DNA from: Spinellus fusiger
Lineage: Eukaryota > Mucoromycota > Mucoromycetes > Mucorales > Phycomycetaceae
Direction: 5' to 3'
NCBI GenBank assembly: GCA_025094145.1
Contig: JALLLS010000098.1
Span: forward strand, 1-64,000
Length of the DNA: 64,000 nucleotides
Each line of letters starts with the position of its first letter. Position 1 is the stretch's first letter. This document shows positions 23,244 to 35,671 of the stretch, in pieces. The translations under genes were made by a program, and so were the position numbers. A model generated the notes under the pieces. That model was not told the DNA's origin. It saw only the letters and a program-made list of their open reading frames with translations, and ran no database searches.

Positions 23244-25405
23244 TTATGGGCAGTTATCAACAAGCTGCATAATACATGAGCCAGTATAGATATTGCCTTG
23301 AACATTGCTGATTGTGAAGACAGCAGAAAGAATGGCCGAGATACCTTGACCAGCAATCATACCACCAGCAACACTGTACATGTAATCATCAAAGGACTTG
23401 GGACGGAAGCGACTCCAGATCAGTGCAGCCACCCAGCCAATGAACATTGACAAGGGAACTTCAGGACTTGTGTTAATCATAGCAATACCAATAGCACTGA
23501 CAGAGGGGAAGTACATTTGGTATTGTTCAGGAACAGCAAAGATACGGATGGCTGGGCCAATAGCACCCACAACAGCACAGACAATTGTAAAGATGATGCA
23601 AGGACGAGAGAGGGCATCTCCTTCTCCTGTGAGAAGCTGGGTGACTTTGTACCAGGCCTTGACAGCAACAAGACCAAACTCACACTTGGCATTGGGATCC
23701 GTCGAGGTAATACATGGGTAGGCATCAGCAAATAAGATGAAGAGACCGACCGAAATACCAATGGCAAAGAAGGAAGCCACAAATTGGGCATAGAACTGGG
23801 AACGAGGAGAGGCACCTACAAGCTGACCCGTCTTCAAATCACCCACCATGTCGACAGCCTGAGAAGCAGCAGAGGCACTGATGTTACCAGCCATCAAGTT
23901 GTTCTTTTGCACTTGTTGAATGGAATCAGCAGGGATTCGGGCAAACACAAGCTGGGACATCTTTCCAATACTTCCAAGAGGGTTGATATCAGTTTCACCA
24001 GAGGCCTGGATACCAACAAACGCAAAGAGGAAACCAAGCAGAATAGAGAGGATGCTCTGATAAACAGGCATGCCAAAGTATTCTCCCATAATAGCACAGG
24101 TGAAGATAATAGACACAAAGGTACCAGAAGCCCACCACCAAGTAGGGATAAGTTCCTCGGGCGTAAAGATCTCATCCTCGTCTTGTTCGGTTTGTGTTTT
24201 CTCGGACTTAATAATGGTACGGTTGAAGAACTTGACACCAATGTAGCGGTAGCTTTCAACAACGGCATCACGCATGCCTTCATAGGCACCTTTAATACCA
24301 CGGAAGAGAGTCTCGTAACGACAAAGGAGTTCGGAGAAAGAAGAGACCACCATGAGAGCAATACCAGGCCAGAGAAAGAAAGACTGGGTGGTGTCTCCTG
24401 TGGTGAATCCATAGGCAGCAACAAAGGTACCATTCTGTACCAGCAAGGGACCAACAATACCAAAGACAATCACAGTAGTAAAGAAGAAGGCGTTGACAGT
24501 GCTTCCAGGTGTCATGAGTCCAGCACCAAAGAAGGGGAAATCCCAACGGAAGTTCCATCTCCATAGCTCATCAGCACTCATCAAGGGAGCGTAGTTGGCA
24601 GAGTAACCAATCCACCACAAGACGTGGATCGTGTCAAAGAAGGGAACAAAGAAGGCAATGATACCCCATATAAAGGTGAGCATGAAAGTAGCACCCATCC
24701 ACATGGCCTTCTTCATGGCTTCACGTTCTCCACTCACAGTGTTGTGAAGAGAAATGATGGTTTGAGCAGCAGCACGAGGCGTAGGGAAAGTCAAGTCCTG
24801 CTTGACGACGAACTGTTTACGGAGAGGAACGGCAAAGAAAAGACCGTAGAAAGCGGCAGAGATGGTGAAGAGAACAAGAGCAGGGGCGTCTGTGCGTGGG
24901 TCTTTGAGGAGTCCCAGCTTATACATGGCAGGAATGCCAGAGGTAAATCCTGCCGACAGTCCACCAGCAGTGGTAGCCGCCGACTGAGCAGTGCAGTTTT
25001 CCTTTGCACCAAAATGACCACCACCCCAGCGCAGAGGCAATAAACGGGATAGAGGCTTGATAATGGCAAACGAGAAAATAGCACCGAATAAGGAGGCACC
25101 GAATGTCCAGCCAATTTTCAAGCCAAGGTATGTGTTGGAAGCGGCTAAAGAAGCGGTAAAAGGTTAGAATGTGTCAATGAATCCAGGCCGTTTCCGGGCC
25201 ATTCAACAAGAGAAACCAACTTGCCTACAAGACAGCCAAGCAAGGAGCCAACAATAGTGGCACGCCATGTGAATTGCCACTCTTCTATAGGCTCAGCACC
25301 ATCAGGAAGGTCGTGTCCAACGTACACTTGTTGTGTCTGAGAGATGTCTTTTTCAGCATGAATTTCATATTCTACTTTGTCCTCTACAAAGGTTTCCTCC
25401 TTCAT
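23244..25405 (-). CDS. OPT-family oligopeptide (or metal-chelate) transporter
   Basis: Two exons in transcript order (25225-25405, 23244-25144) give 693 aa. The cytosolic N-terminus is followed by the OPT signature RATIVGSLLGCLVAASNTYLGL across the splice, then GWTFGASLFGAIF. Many hydrophobic membrane helices follow, with a long cytosolic loop rich in acidic residues (EQDEDEIF). The C-terminal half repeats the pattern with GLVAVKAWYKVTQLL and FIGWVAALIW. OPT proteins are proton-coupled plasma-membrane importers of tetra- and pentapeptides, glutathione or metal chelates. Substrate cannot be read from sequence. The only intron needs a GC donor (GTAG|GCAAGT) to restore the frame and the conserved LVAASN. 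The ATG at 25405 is the first in frame. Confidence 0.92.
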
Positions 25406-26701
25406 AGTATGATCTGTTGATGTGGAGAAATAGAAGAGTAGGGGTACAAGAGAGGTACAACTGGAAATCAAAGATAAGATGGAAGAAAAAGCAAAGGCTG
25501 CAGAAATTGGTAGAATTTATATGGAGAAATTAATATTTTCTGTGACTAAAGAAATTAATATTCTTGGGTTCTAGTGTAGATATCGGAATGGCTCAATGTC
25601 TTGTTTATTAAAAGAGCAGGCTGTGGATCTTCTTGAGCTCTGTACATGCATAAACACTGGATTTATTCTCTTTGTTTGGTAATATACGCCTTGTTAGGAA
25701 TTGTAGGATTGAATCCATTTTACCATTCATGTCTGCTCGTACGTTTTTCTTTCCATTCTCTTTTTCTTCTTTCTCTTTTCCCTTGATCTAGTGTGGTTAG
25801 TAAAATCACAGAAACAAGTCTTCATTGCTCAATATATTTTTTATGTATTGCTAAAAAGAGAAGACTATTTGACATTCCGCACTAGAATCAGATCTGTAAG
25901 AAAATGAAGAAAAAAATAGGAAACACCTTAATTAGATAAAGTATCACCTGTCATAAATCGATTCAATTATTACACCTTTTAAGGTTTTTTTTAAAAAAGT
26001 ACAAGGTAAAAGGAAAATAAGGAAAACGGTTATTGACTACACAAGTCACATGATTCTTATTCTCAGTAACAAAATATTACTTCGGGAATCTTTCTCACGC
26101 CCATATGAATACCATCCACTGTTTTTTGTTTTGTTTTGTAATGGGGACATTTTTGTCTTATTTATTTGAATCTACTATCCACTGTTGTTAATCAATTCCA
26201 CTTTTTTTCTGTACATAGCTTGTAGTGAACCAATGGGATTCAATTTAATAGAATAGGGAACAGGTCAGAATAGGCATGGTGTGTGTTTTTTTCTCTTTCA
26301 AACCAATTCTATATCTGTTATCTATATCTGTTATCGAATCAGGGTCTTTTTTACTGAGTTTATTTGTCCTTTAGGGTTTGTAACTGAATTTAACTTGAAA
26401 GAGGAATATTGTGTTATCGAGACATGATTGTTTCCGCAGTATATCGTAGTTATAAGATTCAAACTATTCCATGTCATCTCTAATTACAGTACTGATAGAA
26501 AACAAATTCTCTGGGTAGGACAAATATTAATAGGTGAGATTATGATCTATAAGCTCCATTATCAAAAAAGACAAAAGTATTACTGAGTTACGTCTTTTTC
26601 TATTCGGATGAACATTCATTGTAGAATTATTATTATTATCCTAATTCTAATGTTCTGATTTACTGCAGAGTTGAGAACAATCGAGTCGTTTTAAACATTT
26701 C

Positions 26702-26744
26702 AAAATAAAATAAAATAAAATAAAATAAAATAAAATAAAATAAA
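26702..26744. repeat. (AAAAT)n microsatellite
   Basis: About eight uninterrupted AAAAT/AAATA pentamers. Confidence 0.95.
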
Positions 26745-26880
26745 AGAATCAATGAGCAAGCTGCACTTAACTTTTTCTTTTTATATCTATTCTCCAATAC
26801 ATGGTAAGAGGGCAACCCATTCTACTTTTTTTTTTCTTGTTCACATGCAAATAGTAATTGTAATTTTAATTGTTATAATA

Positions 26881-26882
26881 GC

Positions 26883-26948
<66 letters not shown>
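26881..26948. repeat. (AAT)n microsatellite
   Basis: An essentially uninterrupted trinucleotide run of more than 20 ATA/AAT units. Confidence 0.97.
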
Positions 26949-26950
<2 letters not shown>

Positions 26951-28827
26951 TAATAAAAATTAGAAAGTGCTATAATAGTAACTGTAGCTGAAGGAGTTTA
27001 TCATTTAATTTTCTAGATAGAGTATGAGTGTTTGATTTGCTGAAGATGAAATCTACATTTGAATACGAATAACAAAGATATCATAGAAATGAGATGGCAA
27101 TTTTATTTTTGTCATCAGATAATGTGTTTCTGATACTTATTGGTTAATAATTGACCTTGAACATTGGAAAAGACAAATATTGTTACATTGGATTCATAGA
27201 AATATACCCGTTCTTTCTATTGGAAAGATGCGGAATATAGCATAGTGATTATACCCTGTGGGCCCAATAGAATTAATTCTGTAAGCTAAAACCCGAAAAG
27301 AAGAAAATTAAATTTATTATAGGCCTTGTAAATATTAAGTTTTTGGAAATAGCTACCACCCATATCGCACGTGACAGTTTTACAGTGTAACATGAACTGG
27401 GTTTAGAAAGACATGCAGAGCTCAAAAATATTGTTTACAGGATAGAAATGATAAGTAAAAACAAGAAACACTTAGCTCGACTAAGTATTTCTTGGCTCTG
27501 TCAAGTGAATATTTAAATAGAAGCCTGAAATTGATCTGTAGGAAGTAGGCATAGTGTATTGGCCAAAAATATTTTGGTAGAGATGCTGAAGAGTACATGA
27601 ATTAGGCAGAACTATACATATTCCAAGTCAACAATATCTTTAGGCATTCCCTTTAAAAATAATAAAGAGAAATAATTTTGATCTCATAATATTTAACATA
27701 TTATTTTTTAAAAAGTACAAAATAATTTATAATAAAAATTCTTAGGCATATTTGATATCAGGTATCAGAGGTATTCTATCAATTCAACGTAGAGTATAGC
27801 TCTTCTCTTTATTCATTTCATTAAATAATTTTCTATACTGTTTCTTGACACTACTTTTGCCAACTCCTCTTTTTAGTTGACTTCTTCACTAAAGATACCA
27901 CTATCTATAGAAGGAAAGTGTCATTATGACACATTTGATCCCTTTGAATACTAAACAAGGATAAGGAATTATGTTAAAATATTATTATACAAACGAATGA
28001 CTATATTTTTTTTATCTACAGATGGATAATCGGTAAATAGGTCAAGGTGTTGAGGTATTTTCATTATGGCTAGTAAAGGAAAGTAAGATGAGATAGATAA
28101 CTCTATATTCTATTAGATATATCATAAACAAAAAATTATAGATGTATGTATTTCATTAACAAATGAATACAGAACAGCTATGTATTAAGATGCTAAAATT
28201 ATTTTTTTCATCACTAATGAATACAAAATCGTTTATAAACAAACAATTTTTTGTGTAATCAATCTTTTACCTGATTCACCTTTCAATAAACATTAATTAC
28301 ATTGCAACAATTGACTAAAAAAACAACTAAAAAAACAAGTCTTATTCTAATACGTATAGAGCTAATTTAAATTTATTTTTCATGGGGTTTAAAGCGTTAA
28401 AAAGATGCATAGAAAACTATTTACTTTGGTAGTGTTTAGTGTAATTTGATGAGGCTTTAAGATAAGGTATTACCATCTCATGCAGTAGTGTGAGATGAGC
28501 TCGATTGGGGCAGTTTCTCCGTTTAAATAAATGGACAGGATTTTATGGACTTAATTCTCTTCCAGAAACCATTCTCTTGTAAGAGACTAATCTTGTGGTT
28601 AAATACAAGTTCATTAGACATATTACTACTATATTGTTATTCGATTTAATTATGCGATTATTATTTGCATTGATGTGTTGTTGTGCTTGGTCCATGAAGA
28701 AAAAGGAGTATGTAGGCGGTGAAGTATCTAGACTCATATGAGTGGGAAACTGTTGTAAGAATCAGGAAGATGTGGAATGAATAAATATGGAAAATACATT
28801 ATAATAAGAACGAGACTATTCTGTATC

Positions 28828-28989
28828 TACACACCAGGAGATCTCTAGGATATAGAAGGAAATGGTCGAGATACAATTGTTTAAAAATGACATCGATTTG
28901 AAAATGAGCAAAAATAAAGTGAGATGTCATTTTTAAACAATTGTATCTCGACCATTTCCTTCTATATCCTAAAGATCTCCTGGTGTGTA
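28828..28989. mobile_element. Near-perfect hairpin MITE, TACACACCAGG family
   Basis: The 162-bp element has arms of about 65 bp that are almost perfectly complementary. Each arm starts TACACACCAGGAGATC at its outer end and reads inward through TATAGAAGGAAATGG to TTTAAAAATGACATC. Only a short loop of about 30 bp is unpaired. Terminal TA on both sides fits a TA target duplication. Both arms carry the same end type (type B), which is found at only one end of the element at 56114, so it looks like an end duplication. Confidence 0.93.
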
Positions 28990-29557
28990 GCGTTTGACAT
29001 TGATACAACTATAAATATGTAAAATAGAGGCCAGTACACAAAAAAAATCAGATGGTCTTATTGTTTCTATAAAATATGTGAACTATTAATAATTCATATC
29101 TTTTGTTATAGGTATATAAAATCAATTAGTGTCTTTACACTTCTTGAGGATAGATTAGTCATTATTCCTATTAAGAAAGATATAATATACTGGAGTACTA
29201 ATACTTGAAATGTTAATTCCCGTGATATTTCAATCCAAGAAGTGCTTAACATTTTTGAAGTATTGATTATAGTACTATAGTCAAAGAGATTGTTTTGTTT
29301 AAAAAAAAACTTGGATAAGTTTATTGCTATGAGTTAATATGCAATTACAATAATCTTGATCGAATAATTAGATTTCATAACATTGACAGGTAGACAAGAA
29401 CAATAAGATCATAGTAGAGTACAATGCTATTTGTTCAGGGTATCACATACTCTATAAAAACAACAGGTGCATAGAAATCTTATGAGGGAACACATAAGTC
29501 TTATACAACAACATTCATTTTCTTTGTGAGACATAAAACAGTACCATACATTAGCAA
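28990..29557. other. AT-rich spacer, nothing recognised
   Basis: About 570 bp between the hairpin MITE and the next transposon. No motif, gene or repeat was recognised. Confidence 0.5.
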
Positions 29558-29774
29558 TACATTATTTTCGGAAAGTATTCGCACAACCTCAGAAAAAGAT
29601 TGCACACTTTTTTTTTCACATTTTACACAATTTCATAAACCATCAACAAATAACCGGAAATATTCAGATGCAGACCCTTTTTTTAAATTCATACTTTTCT
29701 TAATAGTATTATAATTTCATGAATTCATTAGATAAAGACATAAAACTACCAATAGACACACAGAATAGTGTTTA

Positions 29775-30930
29775 TAATACAAAACAGAGGTTTTTATTAC
29801 AAGGTTACTTAGTAACCATTATTATTTTTTGGCATCTATCACTGCCTGGAATCTCCGCATGCTGGCAATGAGGGTGGCTGTCACTTCCTTCGATATTTTA
29901 CCTAATTCCAGCATTAGGTCCGCCTCCAATTTCTCGCTAGTAGTATAAGCCCGTATGTCCTTCTTAATAACTTTCTTAAGGTAGGCTCACAGATAATCAA
30001 TTGGATTAAGATCGGTACTTTGTGAAGGCCATTAAAGAGTCATTATTATACCATTTGCTGCCTTTCACTCTCGAGTTGTTTTACTTGTATGGGGTTTATC
30101 ACTGTCCTCTTTTAGACAGCAAATTACTCCGAAGTTTAGGATAGAGAGAGACACTTAAGTTTATGGCAGTAGACTTCTCCAAATACCTCGATGTATTTGT
30201 CAGAGTTTATCCTGCTCTCCACTACGATCCATCTCCCAACGCCCTCTCCACTAAAGCAGCCCCATACTATCACTCCACCACCTCCAAACTTTATTTTTTA
30301 TAGTAAATTCTTAGGCTCAAAGGTTGTGACATACTGCCTGATGAATATTGCCCCCCCTGTCATAGCTCATGAGCTCTATTTTGGACTCATTGAACCAGAT
30401 AACCTCCTGCCACTGCTCATGGGTCCAACCAACGTGCTTATGGGCCTACTGAAACCTTACCTTTATGCTATTCCTTTTTCTTTTCTTTTTTTTTTTTAAA
30501 AAAAAAAGGCTTGACTACAAGACTGAATGAATGAAAGCTTATCTCATCAAGGTACTACCTCAAGGTATTGTCTAATACCTTGATAGCCATGTCTACCATG
30601 ATGGAATCCTTGGTCTGTTGAGGATCCCTCACAACTGTTCTTCTCAACCATCTGAGGGCCCTGTAGTTCAACTATCTTTGTCAGTCACTCTTGTGTGAAA
30701 GCACCACCAAGCCTGTTTTCTTGTAGTACTTCACAATGTCTCATATAGTTGAAGAAGGCATGTTGAACATGCTAGATGCCTCGGCCATGTTCGTGTTTAT
30801 GTTCAGCACCTCATGCATAATGGCTGTACGAGTCTCAAGGCTAGTATATCTACTATACATATCGAGGGTCTTGGTGAAGATGTTCAAGATATTGGATGAG
30901 TTAGATATTATAAGAAAAGAGGTGTTATGA
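29775..30930 (-). pseudogene. Nested Tc1-type transposase relic (family D)
   Basis: Read on the minus strand, the 3' end near 29820 encodes RFQAVIDAKK then a stop, the usual C-terminus of Tc1 enzymes. A stretch near 30215-30300 encodes the glycine-rich part of the catalytic core (FGGGGVIVWG-like) with a following ESRINSDKYIE-like segment. About 29990-30030 encodes an NPIDYL-like third-acid motif. Stops and indels interrupt the frame throughout. Confidence 0.7.
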
Positions 30931-30995
30931 AAGAAAAATAAATATTGTATGTTATTTTCTTGTATAAAGATAGATTGAAATTTGAGGGCTTCCGG

Positions 30996-31560
30996 TTATT
31001 TGTTGTGGGTCACTATTTTTTTTTGCACACTTTGTGTAAAATTTATCAGAAGATGTTTACTTAAGCATGTTTCAAATTTCAAAAAATAGCGATAGAAATC
31101 CCTTGAAATCACTGATAAAAAATTACTACATGCTTCAGCAACCCTCATGTTTAATGTCTCAATTTCCAAGACCTTTTCTCTTTTAAGCTTACTCTTCACA
31201 ATGAACCATAATTGTTCAATGGGATTGATCTCAAGAGACTACGGCGGGAAGAATAAATATCCGCAACCGCGACTTATAATAGGTCTACCAATTCTTTTAA
31301 TGAAATAGTGCTTTCTTAAATGATAAAGCACACTTTTCTGTTATGAAGTTGTAGCCTTTTGGTGGCCTTGGGGTTTGACTGAGGCTTCTAAAGTGGTTTT
31401 ATGTCCATGTAAGTACTGTAGTCTATGATATTTTGAAGAGGAAAACATTCTTTAACTACATCCATCAAGATAGGTTCATTGCCCAACGCGTCGATAGAAT
31501 TTCCCTGTCCATCTTCATAGTAGACTTGTAAGCTCATTGTTGAAAAATAATATTTCGAAA
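30996..31560 (-). pseudogene. Transposase remnant of the outer long-TIR element
   Basis: 30996-31199 is open and continues, with one stop, into SLEINPIEQLW further 5' on the minus strand (about 31215-31240). NPIEQLW is the third-acid motif of IS630/Tc1 transposases. The N-terminal and central catalytic parts are missing or unreadable. Confidence 0.65.
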
Positions 31561-31740
31561 AGTGTGCAAAAAGAATTTATGAAATTGTGCAAAATGTAAA
31601 ATATAAACTGTGAAAAATGTGAAAAAAAAAGTATGCAATCTTTTTCCGAGGTTGTGCGAATACTTTCCGAAAGTAGTGTATCCTGTAACAGAAAAAATAA
31701 AAATAAAAATAATGTTACTTTTCCAGATGACTTACGTATC

Positions 31741-31988
31741 TGACTTATTTTTTGTGCACTAAATATTTAAGTATGGATATACCATGAGATTAAAGATAAT
31801 CTTTACAGCCTCACCGTTTTTTGAAAAATCAAATTTTATTTATACCACAACTTACTAAAGCACCGACTCAAAGATTAAACATATATCGAAAAAAAAATAT
31901 ATAGAAAAAACGGTGAGGCTGTAAAGATTATTTTTAATCTCATGGTATATCCATACTTAAATATTTAGTACGCAAAAAAAAATAAGCC
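31741..31988. repeat. Foldback repeat (hairpin element of about 0.25 kb)
   Basis: The left arm around 31741-31820 and right arm around 31893-31988 are inverted copies. The shared core is TATTTAAGTATGGATATACC, then CATGAGATTAAA and ATAATCTTTACAGCCTCACC, then CGTTTTTT. The outer edges also pair (CTTATTTTTTGTGC against GCGCAAAAAAAATAAG-like sequence). The loop is AT-rich and non-coding. After it follow two or three degenerate CGCAAAAAATAAAT units up to about 32030. Confidence 0.85.
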
Positions 31989-34230
31989 GGGGGCGCAAAA
32001 AATAAATCCGGAACACAAAAAATAAATTGACACAAATGGGGGGTCTTTTTTTTCATCGATCTAGAATGGTTGGAAAAACAAGTATTTCTAAGATAATAAA
32101 ATTAATACTAAAATAAACTTGAGGTACTCTTGAGATAGGAAGCCTTTGATGGGCTAGAGAAGTAGAAGGGAGAACTTTTGGGTAGAGAAAAGATACTTTA
32201 TTTTGTATGTAGAATTGTAGGTATTTATACTATTCTATTTCTCTGATTATTAGAAATATTAGAGATCCATTAAGAATAAATAGTTATCAAGTACTGAGGT
32301 AGTAGTACAGTAATCTTTACAGCTAATGACTAACATTTAGTCTGTAGGTATCGACATAGCAATTGTTACGGCTGATGACTCATGGTATTTGATTCAGCGA
32401 CCACGGAAGAATGTTTATCTTCTGTTAGAACTCCAGGGAGTGCCAGGCTCACAATAATACTTCACAATTGAGCTTGAAAATGTATAAAATAATTGTCTAA
32501 AAATTAAGAATAAGATACATAAAACCAGTTGTTAGGACAGGAAGTAATGAGATTTTTTTTAGGTAATTTCATTTAAAATTAAATCTATCAGAGTCAATCA
32601 TTAGTTGTATCTTCCCTTTTAATAATATAAATTATTCAGTGATTGTTCTTTTTTCAATTACTTACAATTATTATAAATCAATAAATCAATAAAAACATAT
32701 TTCCTTAACGCAATGAATACTCAGAAACCACCAGCATGATTACTTTAACCGTAACCACTCTATGTTTTAATTGCCATCCACAGTGGATTTTTTCGTAATT
32801 TTCGCATATTTTTATTCTTTTAATCTATCTTTTAAAGTATATTGAGGTTTCATATAATCTAAAAGAGATTTTATTGATATTTCTATGTATTATGATTTCA
32901 TTTGATATAAACGTAAGACCTTTAAAATATAAAGATAATATCGTTTATTACACAAAATGGTAGTTTTATTTCAAAGTCATTTAATAAACACTGTACTTTT
33001 GGGCAATTTAAGATCGTAGGAGGCTAGTAGGTCTCAGAATGAGGTTGCTACAGACACAGTAAATACCCACTTGATAGTACGCTTGGGGATGTACTGCGGT
33101 AGTCCTAATTCAGAGGTAGCTGAACAATAGAGATACTGGGCGGGAAATATATACGGCCAAATAGGGTAGAGTGCTTGAAATAGACAGAACCAAGCAAGGA
33201 AACAGGACAACAGTAGCGGATAACAAAATAATAGAAGAGAGTATATAGGTCAACAAAATCAGACTTGCACGATATCTAGACAGCCTTTGCTTTTACGAGT
33301 AGTACACAGTTACTGTTTTAAAACTTCGATGATTTATTGAATAGAAAAGAACACTGTTTATATATCTATGGATTCCAAAGGGTTGTGACTATTTGTCCTG
33401 AAAGTAAGGCTTTAACGTTCAGGGATATTGTTTGTCTTCTTCGTCTTGCCTCAAAGTACTGTCAGGGGAGGCGGACATTACTCACACCACAATCAAGATA
33501 ATTCCAAAGCAAAAAAAATGTATATGGAATAGTCTCTCCGAGCTGTGTTTTATTTTCATTTAGAAATTCAACAAATATCTTTTAAACTAAGCTAATATAC
33601 TCTACTTCCATTTTTCTTAGTATCATGAGTGGGTTTTGTTTATCATTTATCCAAAAAGATGTCTATAGCATGGATGGGAATATACTACCTTCTTCTTTTG
33701 CTTTAACAACTTCTTGATTGTATTAGGAGAAATTTATAATCACTGTCACCTCCTTGTAATCCAAAGTGGTATTGTTTTCCATTGAAGAAGAAGAAACAAG
33801 CTATGTATCTGTGTACTAAAATACTATTGTTTATCTGTTTTATATTTGTAAAACTCAAAGATATTTGAATTGATGATTTAATTTACGTGTGTCATGGCAT
33901 TATCGATCCCATTGTCTTTCATGATTGATTTTGTAATAAACATCGATCTTATGGAATAGGCACCTCCACGCCTGAAATCCCTGCATTTTTTCCTATGAAT
34001 TTTAAACCATTAGGCCACTACTTCTGTACTGGAATTTCTTATATTGAAGTTCACACATTCAATTTTTTTAGGAAAATAGCATGGTCTTCTGGCAAAGTGC
34101 TTCACACCTTTTTGGTTTGTTCCGTGAAGATGACTAATAATCATACTGCACATGATTTCCAGCTTTTCCTATCTCTAAAAATTCTCAGTTTTGAGGCCTT
34201 ATGATACTTACCTTAGTTCTCTCACATTTA
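31989..34230. other. Gene-free region, unassigned repeat-like sequence
   Basis: No ORF with a recognisable domain was found in about 2.2 kb. Two stretches (32330-32460 and 33000-33490) are less AT-rich than their surroundings and resemble LTR or other old repeat sequence in texture. No matching pair of long terminal repeats, primer-binding site or gag/pol motif was found, so I leave them unassigned. Confidence 0.4.
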
Positions 34231-34284
34231 TACCATTTCCGAAAATTAATGTCGCATTCACTTGTCACATCTGCGTATATATTG

Positions 34285-35639
34285 TACAGCCACACACAAT
34301 TGAATTTAATACTTGCCTAAATTTTAATAAAAAAACTTTTTTTTTGCATAAAACTCTTCTTCTATCCAAATAGTGTTAAACCAACACAACATGTCAGATA
34401 CATTTTCAGAAACACACACTCGTGGAGAATATGATAAAGCAGAAGATAAAAGGCTATGGGGCATTTATTACCTGTTGAAGGCTGGATTAAAATTGACTAT
34501 CATCTCAACTATGTTTGCGATGAAAAAGCCCACAGTTCAAAATAGTATCAGAAACATCAAAGAACGTGGGTCACCATTGTGTTTAAAGAGTCATGGAAAA
34601 CATATATATATAAAAAAGCCAGTGAGAGGGACCTCAGACACCTGGAAAAGGTCATTAGAGAGGATCCATTTGCCTCATAGAAGCAGCTGAGATTAGAAAT
34701 GTCGAAGATTCAGGTTGATGTATCTAGAAACACCATTATCAGTTACTGCAATCAGCTAGGGTTCAGATCTTTTTCTCCAGCTCACAAGCCAGCCTTAGCT
34801 GAAAAACACAATGAGAAACGGTTTTTTTGGGCTAAAGAACATGTCAATTGGACGAACGACCAGTGGAGAGGTGTTAATTAGTCTGGTGAGTCCAGGTACA
34901 CCGTGAAAGGGAACGATGGAGGTGTCCGTGTAATCAGAAAAGTTGGAGAAAGGTATGATCCTAGTCCTATTGTTCCAACAACAAAGTTTGGTGGTGGTGG
35001 GGTCATGCTTTGGAGATGTATCTGGGCAGGTGGATCTGGCCCATTAGTCTTTGTTGATGGCACTGTAAACCAAGACGAATATATCAGAAATTTGGCTGGT
35101 GAGTTCCATCTTTGGTTCATGAAATTGCATCAGAAAGAGGATAGGGGGTTTCTGTTACAAGAAGATGGTGCTAGCTGTCATAATGGAGCCTATGCCAGAT
35201 GGTGGAAAGAGACACATCAGATTAGGGTTCTTTGAGTACTGATATGCACATATCTTTGACTTGAGCCCAATTGAACATGTCTGGTGGGCCTTGGAAAGAC
35301 AAATTGAGGAAATAAGGGTATCTATTACCAATGTTGAATGTTTGAATACTCTACTTGCAGAAGAGTGGGAGAGGGTTGGTGTTGAACTTGCACAACAATT
35401 AGTTCTGAGTATGACAGATAGATGCCAGGCTGTCATTGATACCAAAAGAGGCCATACAAAATATTAATTATATTATTATTATTTTATTTTCTATAATTAA
35501 ATATGTTGAGCTTTATTATGTGAAAGTTTGAAAGTTCTATATCAAATGTGGAGTTTTTTATGTAATGTTGAACATATCCTAAATATTTCGTCCTGAAATT
35601 TATTTTCAAAAGTATTAAATTCAATTAGGTGTGACTGTA
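34285..35639 (+). mobile_element. Tc1-A transposable element, copy 2 (dead)
   Basis: The ends TACAGCCACACACAATTGAA and CAATTAGGTGTGACTGTA are inverted repeats ending in TA. Length (about 1.36 kb) and sequence match the copy at 10065-11420 in reverse orientation. It lies inside a smaller TIR element. Confidence 0.9.
34373..35467 (+). pseudogene. Tc1-A transposase, degenerate
   Basis: The frame is broken into pieces. 34391-34690 carries an HTH region (EDKRLWGIYYLLKAGLKLT, FAMKKPTVQNSIRNIKERG). 34699-34881 carries IQVDVSRNTIISYCNQLG. 34882-35235 carries the catalytic core with LQEDGASCHNGAYA. 35261-35467 carries SPIEHVWWALE to the end KRGHTKY. It shares with copy 1 the TAG stop before the catalytic core and the Asp-to-Gly change in SGESRY. 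In addition it has its own frameshift near 35228. It is not functional. Confidence 0.9.
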
Positions 35640-35671
35640 TTATAAATATTTATGAAACGCGACATTAATTT

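Larger units (their letters stand above)
25406..28827. other. AT-rich gene-free region with microsatellites
   Basis: This is about 3.4 kb without a recognisable gene, marking the left edge of the repeat-rich block. It contains the AAAAT and AAT microsatellites listed separately and long A/T tracts. No transposase or reverse transcriptase motifs were seen. A 79-codon frame over 26752-26991 is just translation of the AAT repeat. Confidence 0.5.
29558..31680 (-). mobile_element. Tc1/mariner-like element with long inverted repeats, carrying a nested insertion
   Basis: The ends match as inverted repeats over about 50 bp or more. The left reads TACATTATTTTCGGAAAGTA then TTCGCACAACCTC; the right read in reverse starts TACACTACTTTCGGAAAGTA then TTCGCACAACCTC. 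Both ends have TA. Transposase remains on the minus strand near 30996-31300 show the DDE third-acid motif (SLEINPIEQLWFIV) and the C-terminal helix region. About 29660-30985 is a different Tc1 relic nested inside. The short sequence CAACAAATAACCGGA flanks the nested part in opposite orientations. Confidence 0.75.

Noticed and set aside
25222..25230. A GT donor (CTT|GTAGGC) for the OPT intron
   Set aside because: It breaks the frame after splicing. Only the GC donor three to four bases on restores LVAASNTYLG.
26752..26991. 79-codon ORF with a long isoleucine run
   Set aside because: It is only translation of the AAT microsatellite.
32330..33490. Possible LTR retrotransposon
   Set aside because: Texture and slightly higher GC suggest an old repeat, but no duplicated LTR ends, primer-binding site or gag/pol motifs were found.
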